Part shown: piece by piece, positions 55,169 through 64,000 of the stretch
Numbering within the stretch: position 1 is the first letter of the stretch
Layout of the letters: every line of letters begins with the position of its first letter
Source of the DNA: Lentilactobacillus diolivorans DSM 14421
GTDB taxonomy: Bacteria > Bacillota > Bacilli > Lactobacillales > Lactobacillaceae
Direction of reading: 5' to 3'
Length of the DNA: 64,000 nt
NCBI RefSeq assembly: GCF_001434255.1
Contig: NZ_AZEY01000090.1
Location: forward strand, 317,181-381,180
Notes under the pieces: generated by a model
Database searches by the model: none
The model's input: only the letters and a program-made list of their open reading frames with translations
Told to the model about the DNA's origin: nothing
Position numbers and translations under genes: made by a program

Positions 55169-56146
55169 TTGAAAGAAAATGCTTTAGGAAAAAGTAATGC
55201 TAAAATCATTTGGTTTGGCGAACATAGTGTTGTCTATGGAAAGCCTTCAATTGCCATGCCTTTATATTCAGTTGATGTTACTGCTGAAATTGAGCGGACT
55301 GCCGCTGGACAACAAATCAAGTGTCGGTATTTTGATGGCCCAATTAATGAAATGACCGACAATTTGAAGGGGGTCCGGGTTCTTATCGGGACGTTGTTGG
55401 ATGTTCTTGGAAACCGGGATTTGCCATTTATGCTTCGAATTACAAGTAAAATTCCTTCTGAAAGAGGTATGGGATCATCAGCCGCTACATCCGTTGCCCT
55501 TATTCGGGCTTTTTACCATTTATTTGAAGTACCTCTTAGTCGTGGTCGGTTGTTAGAATTGGCAAATGTTGAAGAAAAGATCACCCATGGCAACCCAAGT
55601 GGCTTAGATGCGGCAACTGCCAGCTCCGACATGCCGATTTGGCTGATTAAAAACGAGATTAATGAACAAATCTCATTTCATTTATCAAGGCCCTGTTTGG
55701 TGATTGCTGACAGTGGTATTAAAGGCAAAACTGGTCAGGCCGTTTCACTGGTTCACGATAACGTGGTTGATGAACCTGATTTAGCCATTCCCTTGATTAA
55801 TCAATTAGGAGAAATTGCCACTTTGGCGCGCCATGCCCTTGCAACATCAAACGAGTCATTATTGGGGACATTGATGAACCAGTCGCAGGATCATTTAGCT
55901 GAACTGGGTGTCAGTACGTCAACTTTGGATCTTTTTTGTCGGATTGCCCGAGCACATCATGCGCTTGGTGCTAAATTAACCGGTAGTGGTTTGGGTGGCT
56001 GCATGATTGCATTAGCGGCTAATCATGCCGATGCTCAAAAGATTTCAACTGCATTAAGACAGGCTGGTGCTACCCAAACTTGGATTCAATCTTTTCGAAA
56101 CTACGACATTTCCACAGGAGAAAAAAATGACAACCTGGTCAAATAA
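55169..56146 (+). CDS. mvk: Mevalonate kinase
   Basis: First kinase of the mevalonate pathway to isopentenyl diphosphate. A GHMP kinase of about 325 residues. Motifs are AKIIWFGEHSVVYGKPSIAMPL, PSERGMGSSAATSVALI (ATP loop) and KLTGSGLGGCMIAL. The frame opens at TTG 55124, but the -10-like TATGAT at 55129 overlaps that start, so TTG 55169 (LKENALGKSNAKII) after AGTGAG is more likely. It leads the operon and overlaps mvaD by 20 bp. Confidence 0.9.
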   Translation: MKENALGKSNAKIIWFGEHSVVYGKPSIAMPLYSVDVTAEIERTAAGQQIKCRYFDGPINEMTDNLKGVRVLIGTLLDVLGNRDLPFMLRITSKIPSERGMGSSAATSVALIRAFYHLFEVPLSRGRLLELANVEEKITHGNPSGLDAATASSDMPIWLIKNEINEQISFHLSRPCLVIADSGIKGKTGQAVSLVHDNVVDEPDLAIPLINQLGEIATLARHALATSNESLLGTLMNQSQDHLAELGVSTSTLDLFCRIARAHHALGAKLTGSGLGGCMIALAANHADAQKISTALRQAGATQTWIQSFRNYDISTGEKNDNLVK

Positions 56147-57116
56147 ATCGATTGGTGCCATTGCACATACAAATATTGCCCTCATCAAGTACTGGGGTAA
56201 AAAGGACGAATCATTGATCATTCCGTATACCAGTAGCTTGTCATTAACTCTTGATCAATTTTATACCGAAACTCATGTTACTTTTGACGAATCATTGACT
56301 GCCGATGTCGTTATGATTGATGAACAGGAAGTGAATGGTCAAGGGTGGCAACGGGTCCATGACTTTTTGTCAATCATTCGAAAACGTGCGGAAATAACGA
56401 CCAATGCTCAAGTCGTTTCAACCAATCACGTTCCAACTGCAGCAGGCCTGGCATCATCAGCCTCAGCATTTGCGGCGTTGGCGGCAGCTGGTAGTAAGGC
56501 GGCTGGTCTGGATTTGTCTCATCAGGATTTGTCCAGATTAGCTCGACGCGGTTCGGGATCAGCTTGTCGCTCAATTTACGGTGGTTTTGTTGAGTGGCGG
56601 CGTGGCACTGATGACCATTCTTCTTATGCTGTGCCGGTAACTGCTGATAACGGGTTAAGCGATGTTCAGGTCATTGCACTGACCGTTGAACGTCATCGTA
56701 AGCCGATTTCGAGCCGCCAAGCCATGCGCTTATCGGTAACCACTTCGCCTTATTATCCAACTTGGGTAAAAATTGCTCAAACGGATCTGGCAGCCATTAA
56801 ATCAGCAATTAGCAATGATGATTTCACTAAATTTGGTGAAATCAGTGAGCTTAATGCCATGCGGATGCATGCCCTCACACTGAGTGCTAATCCCGACTTT
56901 ATGTATTTTAATAGCGAAACGCTAGAGTCAATGAATATGGTGAAACAACTTCGGCATAATGGTATCGAATGTTATTACACGATCGATGCCGGACCAAACG
57001 TCAAAGTTCTTTGTCAGCGGCGTCATGTTAATGACGTTGTTGAGACGTTTACTGAAATGCTTGGTGCTGATAAAGTCACCCTCGCCAAATCAGGTCCGGG
57101 TGTCCACTATTTATAA
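56127..57116 (+). CDS. mvaD: Diphosphomevalonate decarboxylase
   Basis: Makes isopentenyl diphosphate from mevalonate diphosphate. A GHMP protein of 329 residues with IAHTNIALIKYWGKKDESLIIPYTSSLSLTLD at the start, the loop AAGLASSASAFAALA, and RRGSGSACRSIYGGFVEW. The earlier in-frame start at 56067 lies inside mvk; ATG 56127 follows AGGAGAA and gives MTTWSNKSIGAIAHT. It overlaps the mvk end, so the two are coupled. Confidence 0.96.
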   Translation: MTTWSNKSIGAIAHTNIALIKYWGKKDESLIIPYTSSLSLTLDQFYTETHVTFDESLTADVVMIDEQEVNGQGWQRVHDFLSIIRKRAEITTNAQVVSTNHVPTAAGLASSASAFAALAAAGSKAAGLDLSHQDLSRLARRGSGSACRSIYGGFVEWRRGTDDHSSYAVPVTADNGLSDVQVIALTVERHRKPISSRQAMRLSVTTSPYYPTWVKIAQTDLAAIKSAISNDDFTKFGEISELNAMRMHALTLSANPDFMYFNSETLESMNMVKQLRHNGIECYYTIDAGPNVKVLCQRRHVNDVVETFTEMLGADKVTLAKSGPGVHYL

Positions 57117-57136
57117 TTTGGAAAGGAAATGATTGC

Positions 57137-58222
57137 TTGATTACGGTCAAAGCGCCAGGAAAACTATATATTGCAGGGGAATATGCAGTTGTTGAAACTG
57201 GCTACCCGTCAATTATTGTCGCATTGGATCAATTTGTGACCGTCGAAATTTCTCAGAGCAAATCATATGGCAGCATTGTTTCTAAGCAGTACCGCGAAGA
57301 TTCTGTTTACTGGCGTCGTCAAGGTGATGAAATGATCCTTGATAATCGAGATAATACGTTTAACTATATTATTTCAGCTATCCATTTGACAGAGGCCTAT
57401 GCACAATCGCTTGGCCGTTCAATGGCTTTATATGATTTACGGATTAACAGCGATTTGGATAGCCCGAATGGTAAAAAATACGGTCTGGGGTCTTCAGCGG
57501 CAGTCACTGTTGCGACAGTCAAAGCACTATGCTTGTTTTATAAGATTCCGCTAACCAAGAGTAAATTGTTTAAGCTGTCAGCGATTGCTCACCTGGATGT
57601 TCAAGGAAATGGTTCGTTAGGTGATATTGCTGCGAGCGTTTACGGTGGTTGGATCGCCTACCGGTCTTTTGATCGCGCTTGGTTGGCTGCTGCCAGAATG
57701 CAACAATCTTTAACGGATCTGGTTGATCAACCATGGCCACATTTAAAGATTACCCAGTTGACCCCACCTGATAACTTACGCTTAATTATCGGATGGACGG
57801 GATCTCCGGCATCTACTTCTCATTTAGTTGACAAAGTTGCTATTCAGAAGAGCCAGCAGCATGTGACTTACAATCAATTTCTGCATGAGAGTAAAAAATG
57901 CCTTGAGGACTTGATTGATGGCTTTAAACAAGGTAGTTTGGCTGCAATTCAAGCTGGGATTCAAAAAAATCGTGAAATTCTTCAACATCTCGCCGATTTT
58001 ACTAAAGTCCAAATTGAAACGCCCACGTTAAAGAAAATGTGCGACATTGCCGTTGAACATTCAGCAGCAGCTAAATCTTCTGGTGCCGGTGGTGGTGATT
58101 GCGGCATTGTGTTGATCGATAAAAATCAAGATATTGATTCTATGATTAATCGTTGGAGGCAGAATGGCATTACCAGATTGTCGCTGCGGGTTCATCCAGT
58201 TATTGACCTTGATAAGGAGTAG
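57137..58222 (+). CDS. mvaK2: Phosphomevalonate kinase
   Basis: Second kinase of the pathway, a 361-residue GHMP kinase. Motifs are KAPGKLYIAGEYAVVETGYPSIIVALDQF, GLGSSAAVTVATVKAL, and SSGAGGGDCGIVLID near the C terminus. It starts at TTG 57137 after GGAAAGGAA. It lies 20 bp after mvaD and 3 bp before fni in one operon. Confidence 0.95.
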   Translation: MITVKAPGKLYIAGEYAVVETGYPSIIVALDQFVTVEISQSKSYGSIVSKQYREDSVYWRRQGDEMILDNRDNTFNYIISAIHLTEAYAQSLGRSMALYDLRINSDLDSPNGKKYGLGSSAAVTVATVKALCLFYKIPLTKSKLFKLSAIAHLDVQGNGSLGDIAASVYGGWIAYRSFDRAWLAAARMQQSLTDLVDQPWPHLKITQLTPPDNLRLIIGWTGSPASTSHLVDKVAIQKSQQHVTYNQFLHESKKCLEDLIDGFKQGSLAAIQAGIQKNREILQHLADFTKVQIETPTLKKMCDIAVEHSAAAKSSGAGGGDCGIVLIDKNQDIDSMINRWRQNGITRLSLRVHPVIDLDKE

Positions 58223-58225
58223 CTC

Positions 58226-59257
58226 ATGATTTCAAAGCATTCTCACCGTAAAGATGAACACATGTCACTAGCAGAAAAGTTTTATCAAGATCAATCGGCA
58301 TTTGCTGACTTTCGCTTTATTCACCAAAGTCTGCCAGAAACGTCCTTAGCTGATATTGATCTTTCGACCAGAATTGGACCACTTAGTTTAAATGTCCCTT
58401 TTTATATTGAAGCGATTTCCGGTGGTAGTCTAAGAACTCAGGAAATCAATCGGCAGCTTGCCACGGTTGCTAAAGCGACTGGTTTAGCAATGGCTGTTGG
58501 TTCACAAAGTGTTGCTTTGAGTGATCCAACTTTACGGGCAACTTTTGAAGTTGTCAGAAAAGTTAATCCAACGGGAATTGTTTTTGCAAATATTGGTGCC
58601 AACCGAAATTATCAAGATGCGCAGGCTGCCGTTGAAATGATTGATGCAAATGCACTTGAGCTTCATATTAATGTGGCCCAAGAATTGATTATGCCCGAAG
58701 GTGATCGTGAATTCTCTTTTATCACAAATATTGAGCAAATGGTTCACCATCTTTCTGTTCCAGTGATTGTTAAAGAGGTTGGCTTTGGGATGAGTCGGGA
58801 AACGATTGCTCAACTCATTGATTTGGGCGTCCATTATATTAATGTTAGTGGTCACGGTGGAACGAATTTTGCAACAATTGAAAATTTTCGACGTCCACAG
58901 AAGAATATGGCTTATTTAAAGAATTGGGGATTGACAACTGGAGAATCATTATTGGAGAGTCGCCAATTTCAAGACCGCTTAACGATTCTTGCTTCAGGTG
59001 GTGTTAAGTCACCGCTGGATGTTGCTAAATGTTTAGCTTTGGGAAGTACAGCCGTTGGCATAGCCGGACAGTTTTTGCACGAAGTGATTCATGAAGGCCC
59101 TCAGACCCTTATAGATAAAGTTTTTGACTGGATTTACGGCTTGAAGGCCATTATGCTAATGGTCCATGCTTCAACCATTTCAGAATTGCAATCACAGAAG
59201 CTTATTTTAAGCCCAGAGATAATCTCCTATTTAAATCAACGCGGTTTAACATATTAG
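58226..59257 (+). CDS. fni: Type 2 isopentenyl-diphosphate delta-isomerase
   Basis: FMN-dependent isomerase converting IPP to DMAPP. The 343-residue TIM barrel has the family start RKDEHMSLAEKFY, EAISGGSLRTQEINRQLA, AMAVGSQSVAL, and INVAQELIMPEGDREF. The phosphate-binding turns are GHGGTNFATIEN and ASGGVKSPLDVAKCLALG. AAGGAG precedes ATG. It is the last gene in the mevalonate operon, closed by a terminator. HMG-CoA synthase and reductase are not in the window. Confidence 0.95.
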   Translation: MISKHSHRKDEHMSLAEKFYQDQSAFADFRFIHQSLPETSLADIDLSTRIGPLSLNVPFYIEAISGGSLRTQEINRQLATVAKATGLAMAVGSQSVALSDPTLRATFEVVRKVNPTGIVFANIGANRNYQDAQAAVEMIDANALELHINVAQELIMPEGDREFSFITNIEQMVHHLSVPVIVKEVGFGMSRETIAQLIDLGVHYINVSGHGGTNFATIENFRRPQKNMAYLKNWGLTTGESLLESRQFQDRLTILASGGVKSPLDVAKCLALGSTAVGIAGQFLHEVIHEGPQTLIDKVFDWIYGLKAIMLMVHASTISELQSQKLILSPEIISYLNQRGLTY

Positions 59258-59282
59258 TTTATCCTTTTGAGTTGAATCATTA

Positions 59283-59347
59283 AATAAAAAGCAGGCAATC
59301 AAGAGAAACATTTCATTTCAGTCTCTTGATTGCCTACTTTTTTATTT
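59283..59347. terminator. Bidirectional terminator after the mevalonate operon
   Basis: AAGCAGGCAATCAAGAGA (59289) pairs with TCTCTTGATTGCCTACTT (59322-59339), with A and T tracts outside. fni and rsmF converge here. Confidence 0.9.
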
Positions 59348-59365
59348 AATGAGCGATTTAGCCAC

Positions 59366-60742
59366 CTAATCAGCTTGAAATCGAAGCCCCTTAGGAAAGA
59401 AATTTTTTGCAATGCCATTGACAACTTTGCTGAATCCAACTGGTTGGCCTTCACATATCAATTGATACCACCCCTTTTTCAGGCTCTTATCGACTGAAAA
59501 AGTATCACCATGAACATATTTTTGCCAGCTTGCATAACTAATGGCAAGCGGATGAATCACGTCTTGAGGATGCAAGGCAATTCCCAATGCGTAACTCGGT
59601 TCAAACCGACTTTTCTTGAAAGTGCCAATTTGAAGCCCTAATCGAACAATTTTGATGCCTGCCAAGTTAGGTGTTATTTCTGGGACTGAGTATAAATCAT
59701 GTTTAAATGTGACTAATCGACCGAAAATCGGCTTCTTTAGCATTTGTCTTTCAAAATCAGCCCAAAGATTTTGTTCTTCGGCATTCATTGGTTGGGTATT
59801 TTGATTGATTGCAACATCACGGTGATGTTTACTGGATTGCTGATGTACCGGTTCAGAAGTCGGCTTTTGCAGTTTGGCAATAAAATGACCTTCACCACTA
59901 AAATGTTGAGGGAAAATTCGAACACAGTTTTGTAAATCAGAGTTACCATCTGCCCATTCAGGCACCCCACTATCCATTCCTGGAAATTTCTTGACTGGTA
60001 ACAGATTAAATCCATATGTTTTGACGAGCCAAGCAATGATTTGTTCGTCTTCCTCCGGTGAAAATGTACAAGTTGAATAAACTAAGATACCCCCGGGTTT
60101 AAGGGTCTTAACAGCTTCTTTTAGAATCGTTCGTTGGCGTTTTGCACATTCGGCGGGATAGTCTAAATTCCAATACTGCATCGCGTCGGGATCTTTTCGA
60201 AACATCCCTTCACCTGAGCACGGTGCGTCGACCAATACCCGATCAAAGTAATTTGGAAGGCGGGCGGCAAGTACTTCAGGAGTGGTGTTGGTAACAATTG
60301 TGTTGGTTAAACCGAACCGTTCAGTGTTTTCAACCAATATTTTCGAACGTTTTGAATTAATTTCATTAGCGATTAATAAGCCAGTATTCTGTAAATAACT
60401 TCCCAAGTGTGTTGTTTTACCCCCTGGAGCTGCGCATAAATCGAGAACGCGCTCGTGTTGCTTGGGATGAGCAACCTCCCCCACGTACATTGCACTTGGT
60501 TCCTGGCTGTATACGGCACCACTTTGATGATCAACCGTTTTACCGGTTACTTCGCCGTAATAGCCAAATTGACAGTGTTCGGTAGCATTGGTTAAATTAA
60601 CCCCGCGTGGTCGATTTTCCTTTAACGGGTTGATCCGAAACCCGTGACGAGCAGGCTTGGAAAAGCTTTGAATAAAGGCATTTGCCTCTTTTTGACCAAG
60701 TAGGTGTTGATATTTATTAATGAAATCTGTTGGTAAAGCCAT
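59366..60742 (-). CDS. rsmF: rRNA cytosine-C5 methyltransferase, RsmF/NOL1 family
   Basis: A 458-residue SAM-dependent m5C methylase. SAM motifs are VLDLCAAPGGKTTHLG and DRVLVDAPCSGEGMFRKDP; the catalytic Cys pair is in DAPCSG and STCTFSPEEDE. The C-terminal third (from about 300) is a PUA-like RNA-binding domain typical of Gram-positive RsmF proteins. AGAGGAGAAAG precedes ATG. The exact rRNA site is inferred only. Confidence 0.9.
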   Translation of the reverse strand: MALPTDFINKYQHLLGQKEANAFIQSFSKPARHGFRINPLKENRPRGVNLTNATEHCQFGYYGEVTGKTVDHQSGAVYSQEPSAMYVGEVAHPKQHERVLDLCAAPGGKTTHLGSYLQNTGLLIANEINSKRSKILVENTERFGLTNTIVTNTTPEVLAARLPNYFDRVLVDAPCSGEGMFRKDPDAMQYWNLDYPAECAKRQRTILKEAVKTLKPGGILVYSTCTFSPEEDEQIIAWLVKTYGFNLLPVKKFPGMDSGVPEWADGNSDLQNCVRIFPQHFSGEGHFIAKLQKPTSEPVHQQSSKHHRDVAINQNTQPMNAEEQNLWADFERQMLKKPIFGRLVTFKHDLYSVPEITPNLAGIKIVRLGLQIGTFKKSRFEPSYALGIALHPQDVIHPLAISYASWQKYVHGDTFSVDKSLKKGWYQLICEGQPVGFSKVVNGIAKNFFPKGLRFQAD

Positions 60743-60829
60743 AACTTTCTCCTCTTTAGAAGTCGATGATTGACGAAATTTTATTTATCGGATAGTATAA
60801 ATAGATACGCTGGTTAAGGAGTGATCACA

Positions 60830-61648
60830 ATTACAAAAAAATTAATAGCACTTGATTTGGATGGGACTGCATTGAATAATGATGCCGAATTAAGTAACCA
60901 AACCAAGGCGACCATTAGCCAAGCTGTTAAAGAAGGCTACCTGGTAAGTATTGTTACCGGACGCCCTAATCGACTTTCCGAAAATTTTTATGATGAATTA
61001 AACTTAAAAACACCAATGATTAACTTTAATGGCAACCTAGGCATTTTACCACATCAGGCATGGGCTCGTGAATATCAGTATACGATTGATCGCGAAATTG
61101 TGATGGAATTGTTGGAAAAAAGTAAGCTGTTAGGGCTCTCTCTGATTGCTGTTGAAGGCCGTAACCTGTTTCTAGCTAATCGGGGACTTAAATCTGGATT
61201 TGGTTTTTTCCCAAGTACCTTACAAACAAATCAGATTTTAAACCAGCAAAGCCTCAAGGACAATCCAATTAGCATCACAGTGGAAGTAAGACCTGAGCTA
61301 AAGGCTGGATTGATTGACTATGTTCAAAATCAGTTTGGCGATCAAGTTGAAGTTTCTCCCTGGGGTGGTCCTCATCCAATTGTTGAGATTGCCACCAAAG
61401 GCATTCACAAGTCAACTGGATTAAAATTTTTAGCTGATTACTATGGGATTCTGCAAAAAGATATCATTGCGTTTGGCGATGAGGCTAATGATTTAACCAT
61501 GATGAAATACGCTGGTACTGGTGTCGCTATGAAAAATGCCATCGACCAGATTAAAAACTCAGCTGACGATGTCACAACGTTTGATAACCAACAGGATGGC
61601 GTTGCCCGGTATCTGCAAGAACATTTGGACTTGGCAGTAGGTCAATAA
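60830..61648 (+). CDS. Cof-type HAD phosphatase, probably with an ATT start
   Basis: A sugar- or nucleotide-phosphate phosphatase of the Cof/YidA group, about 272 residues. HAD motifs are LIALDLDGTALNND (nucleophile Asp), VTGRP, Lys in KGIHKSTGL, and FGDEANDLTMM. The only ordinary start, GTG 60821, falls inside an extended ribosome site TAAGGAGTGATC (60815-60826), which nearly matches the 16S tail complement. The next in-frame candidate at 8-nt spacing is ATT 60830, giving M-T-K-K-L-I-A-L. Substrate is unknown. Confidence 0.88.
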   Translation: MTKKLIALDLDGTALNNDAELSNQTKATISQAVKEGYLVSIVTGRPNRLSENFYDELNLKTPMINFNGNLGILPHQAWAREYQYTIDREIVMELLEKSKLLGLSLIAVEGRNLFLANRGLKSGFGFFPSTLQTNQILNQQSLKDNPISITVEVRPELKAGLIDYVQNQFGDQVEVSPWGGPHPIVEIATKGIHKSTGLKFLADYYGILQKDIIAFGDEANDLTMMKYAGTGVAMKNAIDQIKNSADDVTTFDNQQDGVARYLQEHLDLAVGQ

Positions 61649-61760
61649 AATGAGATTGTTTAATAATTCAATTTTCACTATTTTCAAGTGAAAATCATTT
61701 TTACGAAGTTGTTTGGTATGTTAAAAAACAGAGCCGTATTTTGATGAGTTATTGATATGT

Positions 61761-61797
61761 AAAAGCCCGCGGGGATGAAAATTCCTGCGGGCTTTTT
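61761..61797 (+). terminator. Terminator after the Cof-type gene
   Basis: AAAAGCCCGCGGGGA pairs with TCCTGCGGGCTTTTT (one G-U) around TGAAAAT, with a T-run. It could serve the convergent VOC gene as well. Confidence 0.9.
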
Positions 61798-61819
61798 GCT
61801 TTAAATTATTAGCATCTCG

Positions 61820-62173
61820 TTAGACATGTTGAACATATTCTGCAATAAATCCCTCGGGATCTTTGACAGTGATGTTTTTTCCGGTCGGAACATGTTGGTA
61901 AGGATGAATTATCTGAAAATGATGTTGTTTAAAAAAGACAACAAATTCATCGAGGTCATCAACCAGAAAAGTGATTTGGGTCGTGCGAAAGGGTCGCAGA
62001 CTGTCTTCATTACCACTAATTAATAATAGATTACCAATCGATGCTAATTCCAACCCCTTCTGTGGATATTTAAATCTTGATTCAACGGTTGTTGACAATA
62101 ATTGTTGGTATCGATTAAGTGTTGCATTTAAATGATGAACGTAAACACGGGTATAGCTCTTCAATATTTTCAT
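61820..62173 (-). CDS. VOC (glyoxalase/bleomycin resistance-like) protein
   Basis: A 117-residue single-module protein with the beta-alpha-beta-beta-beta pattern repeated twice. The pattern includes YTRVYVHHLNATLNRYQQLL and QITFLVDDLDEFVVFFKQH, ending with the family tail VKDPEGFIAEYVQHV. His and Glu metal positions are only partly seen. The substrate is not known. GAAAGTGA precedes ATG. It stands alone between the Cof-type gene and glpK. Confidence 0.8.
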   Translation of the reverse strand: MKILKSYTRVYVHHLNATLNRYQQLLSTTVESRFKYPQKGLELASIGNLLLISGNEDSLRPFRTTQITFLVDDLDEFVVFFKQHHFQIIHPYQHVPTGKNITVKDPEGFIAEYVQHV

Positions 62174-62233
62174 TAGATATCACTTTCTAAAAAGGCTGAA
62201 ACTAAGTGGTACTTTGTAAAAGTGATGTTGTGA

Positions 62234-63784
<1,551 letters not shown>

Positions 63785-63798
63785 TTAATACCTTTTTA

Positions 63799-63828
63799 AG
63801 TATACAATATTCTCATTGACCACACCAA
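63799..63828 (-). promoter_or_regulatory. Probable glpK promoter
   Basis: On the minus strand: -35 TTGGTG (63823-63828), 18-bp spacer, -10 TATACT (63799-63804), 56 bp before the start ATG. No clear cre site for CcpA was found nearby. Confidence 0.55.
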
Positions 63829-63968
63829 TCAAAAAAGAAATTTAAAGAAAGAACAAGAAATCAAAAGCGATTCACAAAGTATGCAGGTTACATTCCAACC
63901 GCAACTTGATTGTTTTTGGATAGGTTGTTAGATTAACCGAGGCTAAAAAACAATCTAAGATTAGATCC

Positions 63969-64000
63969 AGTTAGAAGCCGATAAAAATCAGCTTCTAACT
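63969..64000. terminator. Hairpin at right edge
   Basis: AGTTAGAAGC pairs exactly with GCTTCTAACT around CGATAAAAATCA. It probably terminates a gene beyond the window; any T-run is cut off by the window edge. Confidence 0.5.

Noticed and set aside
63840..63890. Possible cre (CcpA) site before glpK around AAAAGCGATTCA
   Set aside because: Only the central part fits the consensus; outer positions mismatch on both sides.

Overview
The window is chromosomal DNA from a low-GC Gram-positive bacterium, most likely a member of the Lactobacillaceae. The evidence is the mevalonate pathway cluster, RNase P RNA of the Bacillus type, GpsB, RqcH, topoisomerase IV (parE/parC), the plsX-acpP-rnc-smc-ftsY and ylxM-ffh-rpsP-rimM-trmD-rplS order, an HslV with a Thr active site, and many TTG/GTG starts behind strong Shine-Dalgarno sequences. 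I cannot name the species. No tRNA, 5S/16S/23S rRNA, CRISPR array, prophage or insertion sequence was seen.

Layout. 1-11.1 kb holds lipid, RNA and SRP housekeeping genes: plsX (partial), acpP, rnc, smc, ftsY, ylxM, ffh, rpsP, khpA, rimM, trmD, rplS. 11.5-15.3 kb holds xerC, hslV, hslU and an aldose-1-epimerase-like gene. 15.4-22.7 kb holds plsY (the only minus gene on this side), parE, parC, a LysR regulator and ppaC. 23.0-25.2 kb holds msrB, msrA and mutY. 25.2-29 kb looks like the replication terminus: xerS, a dif-like palindrome, a licD gene, a near-canonical dif site at 27510-27537, a GNAT gene and about 0.9 kb of apparently decayed sequence. 29-33 kb holds folT under a tetrahydrofolate riboswitch, a degV/marR pair and rqcH. 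33-40.4 kb is a minus-strand run fhs-lspA-rluD-pyrR-carA-carB in which CarA and CarB have lost their catalytic residues. 40.4-45.1 kb holds small envelope, RNase H-like, oxidase and rlmL genes, rnpB, gpsB and ypsA. 45.2-55 kb holds recU-pbp1A facing dnaD-asnS-aspartate aminotransferase-tseB-dinG. 55.1-59.3 kb is the mevalonate operon mvk-mvaD-pmk-fni. 59.4-63.7 kb holds an rRNA methylase, a Cof-type phosphatase, a VOC protein and glpK.

Gene direction supports the terminus reading. 23 of 24 genes left of about 25.2 kb are on the plus strand, while about 24 of 34 to the right are on the minus strand. That is the pattern expected where two replication forks meet. A site 25/28 identical to the B. 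subtilis dif sequence as I recall it lies next to this switch. The XerS gene carries its own 46-bp palindrome with the 11-6-11 Xer geometry 1.15 kb away, so one licD gene sits between two Xer-type sites.

The most unusual protein-level observation is the carA-carB pair beside an intact pyrR. The glutaminase Cys, His and Glu are all replaced. The first ATP-grasp domain has lost its glycine loop, key Arg residues and metal ligands. The second synthetase half is shrunken and the allosteric domain is gone. Both reading frames are nevertheless fully open and overlap by 17 bp. Other notable points are a cysteine-free MutY, an RNase H-like protein lacking its last catalytic Asp, a likely ATT start codon, and several long intergenic palindromes.
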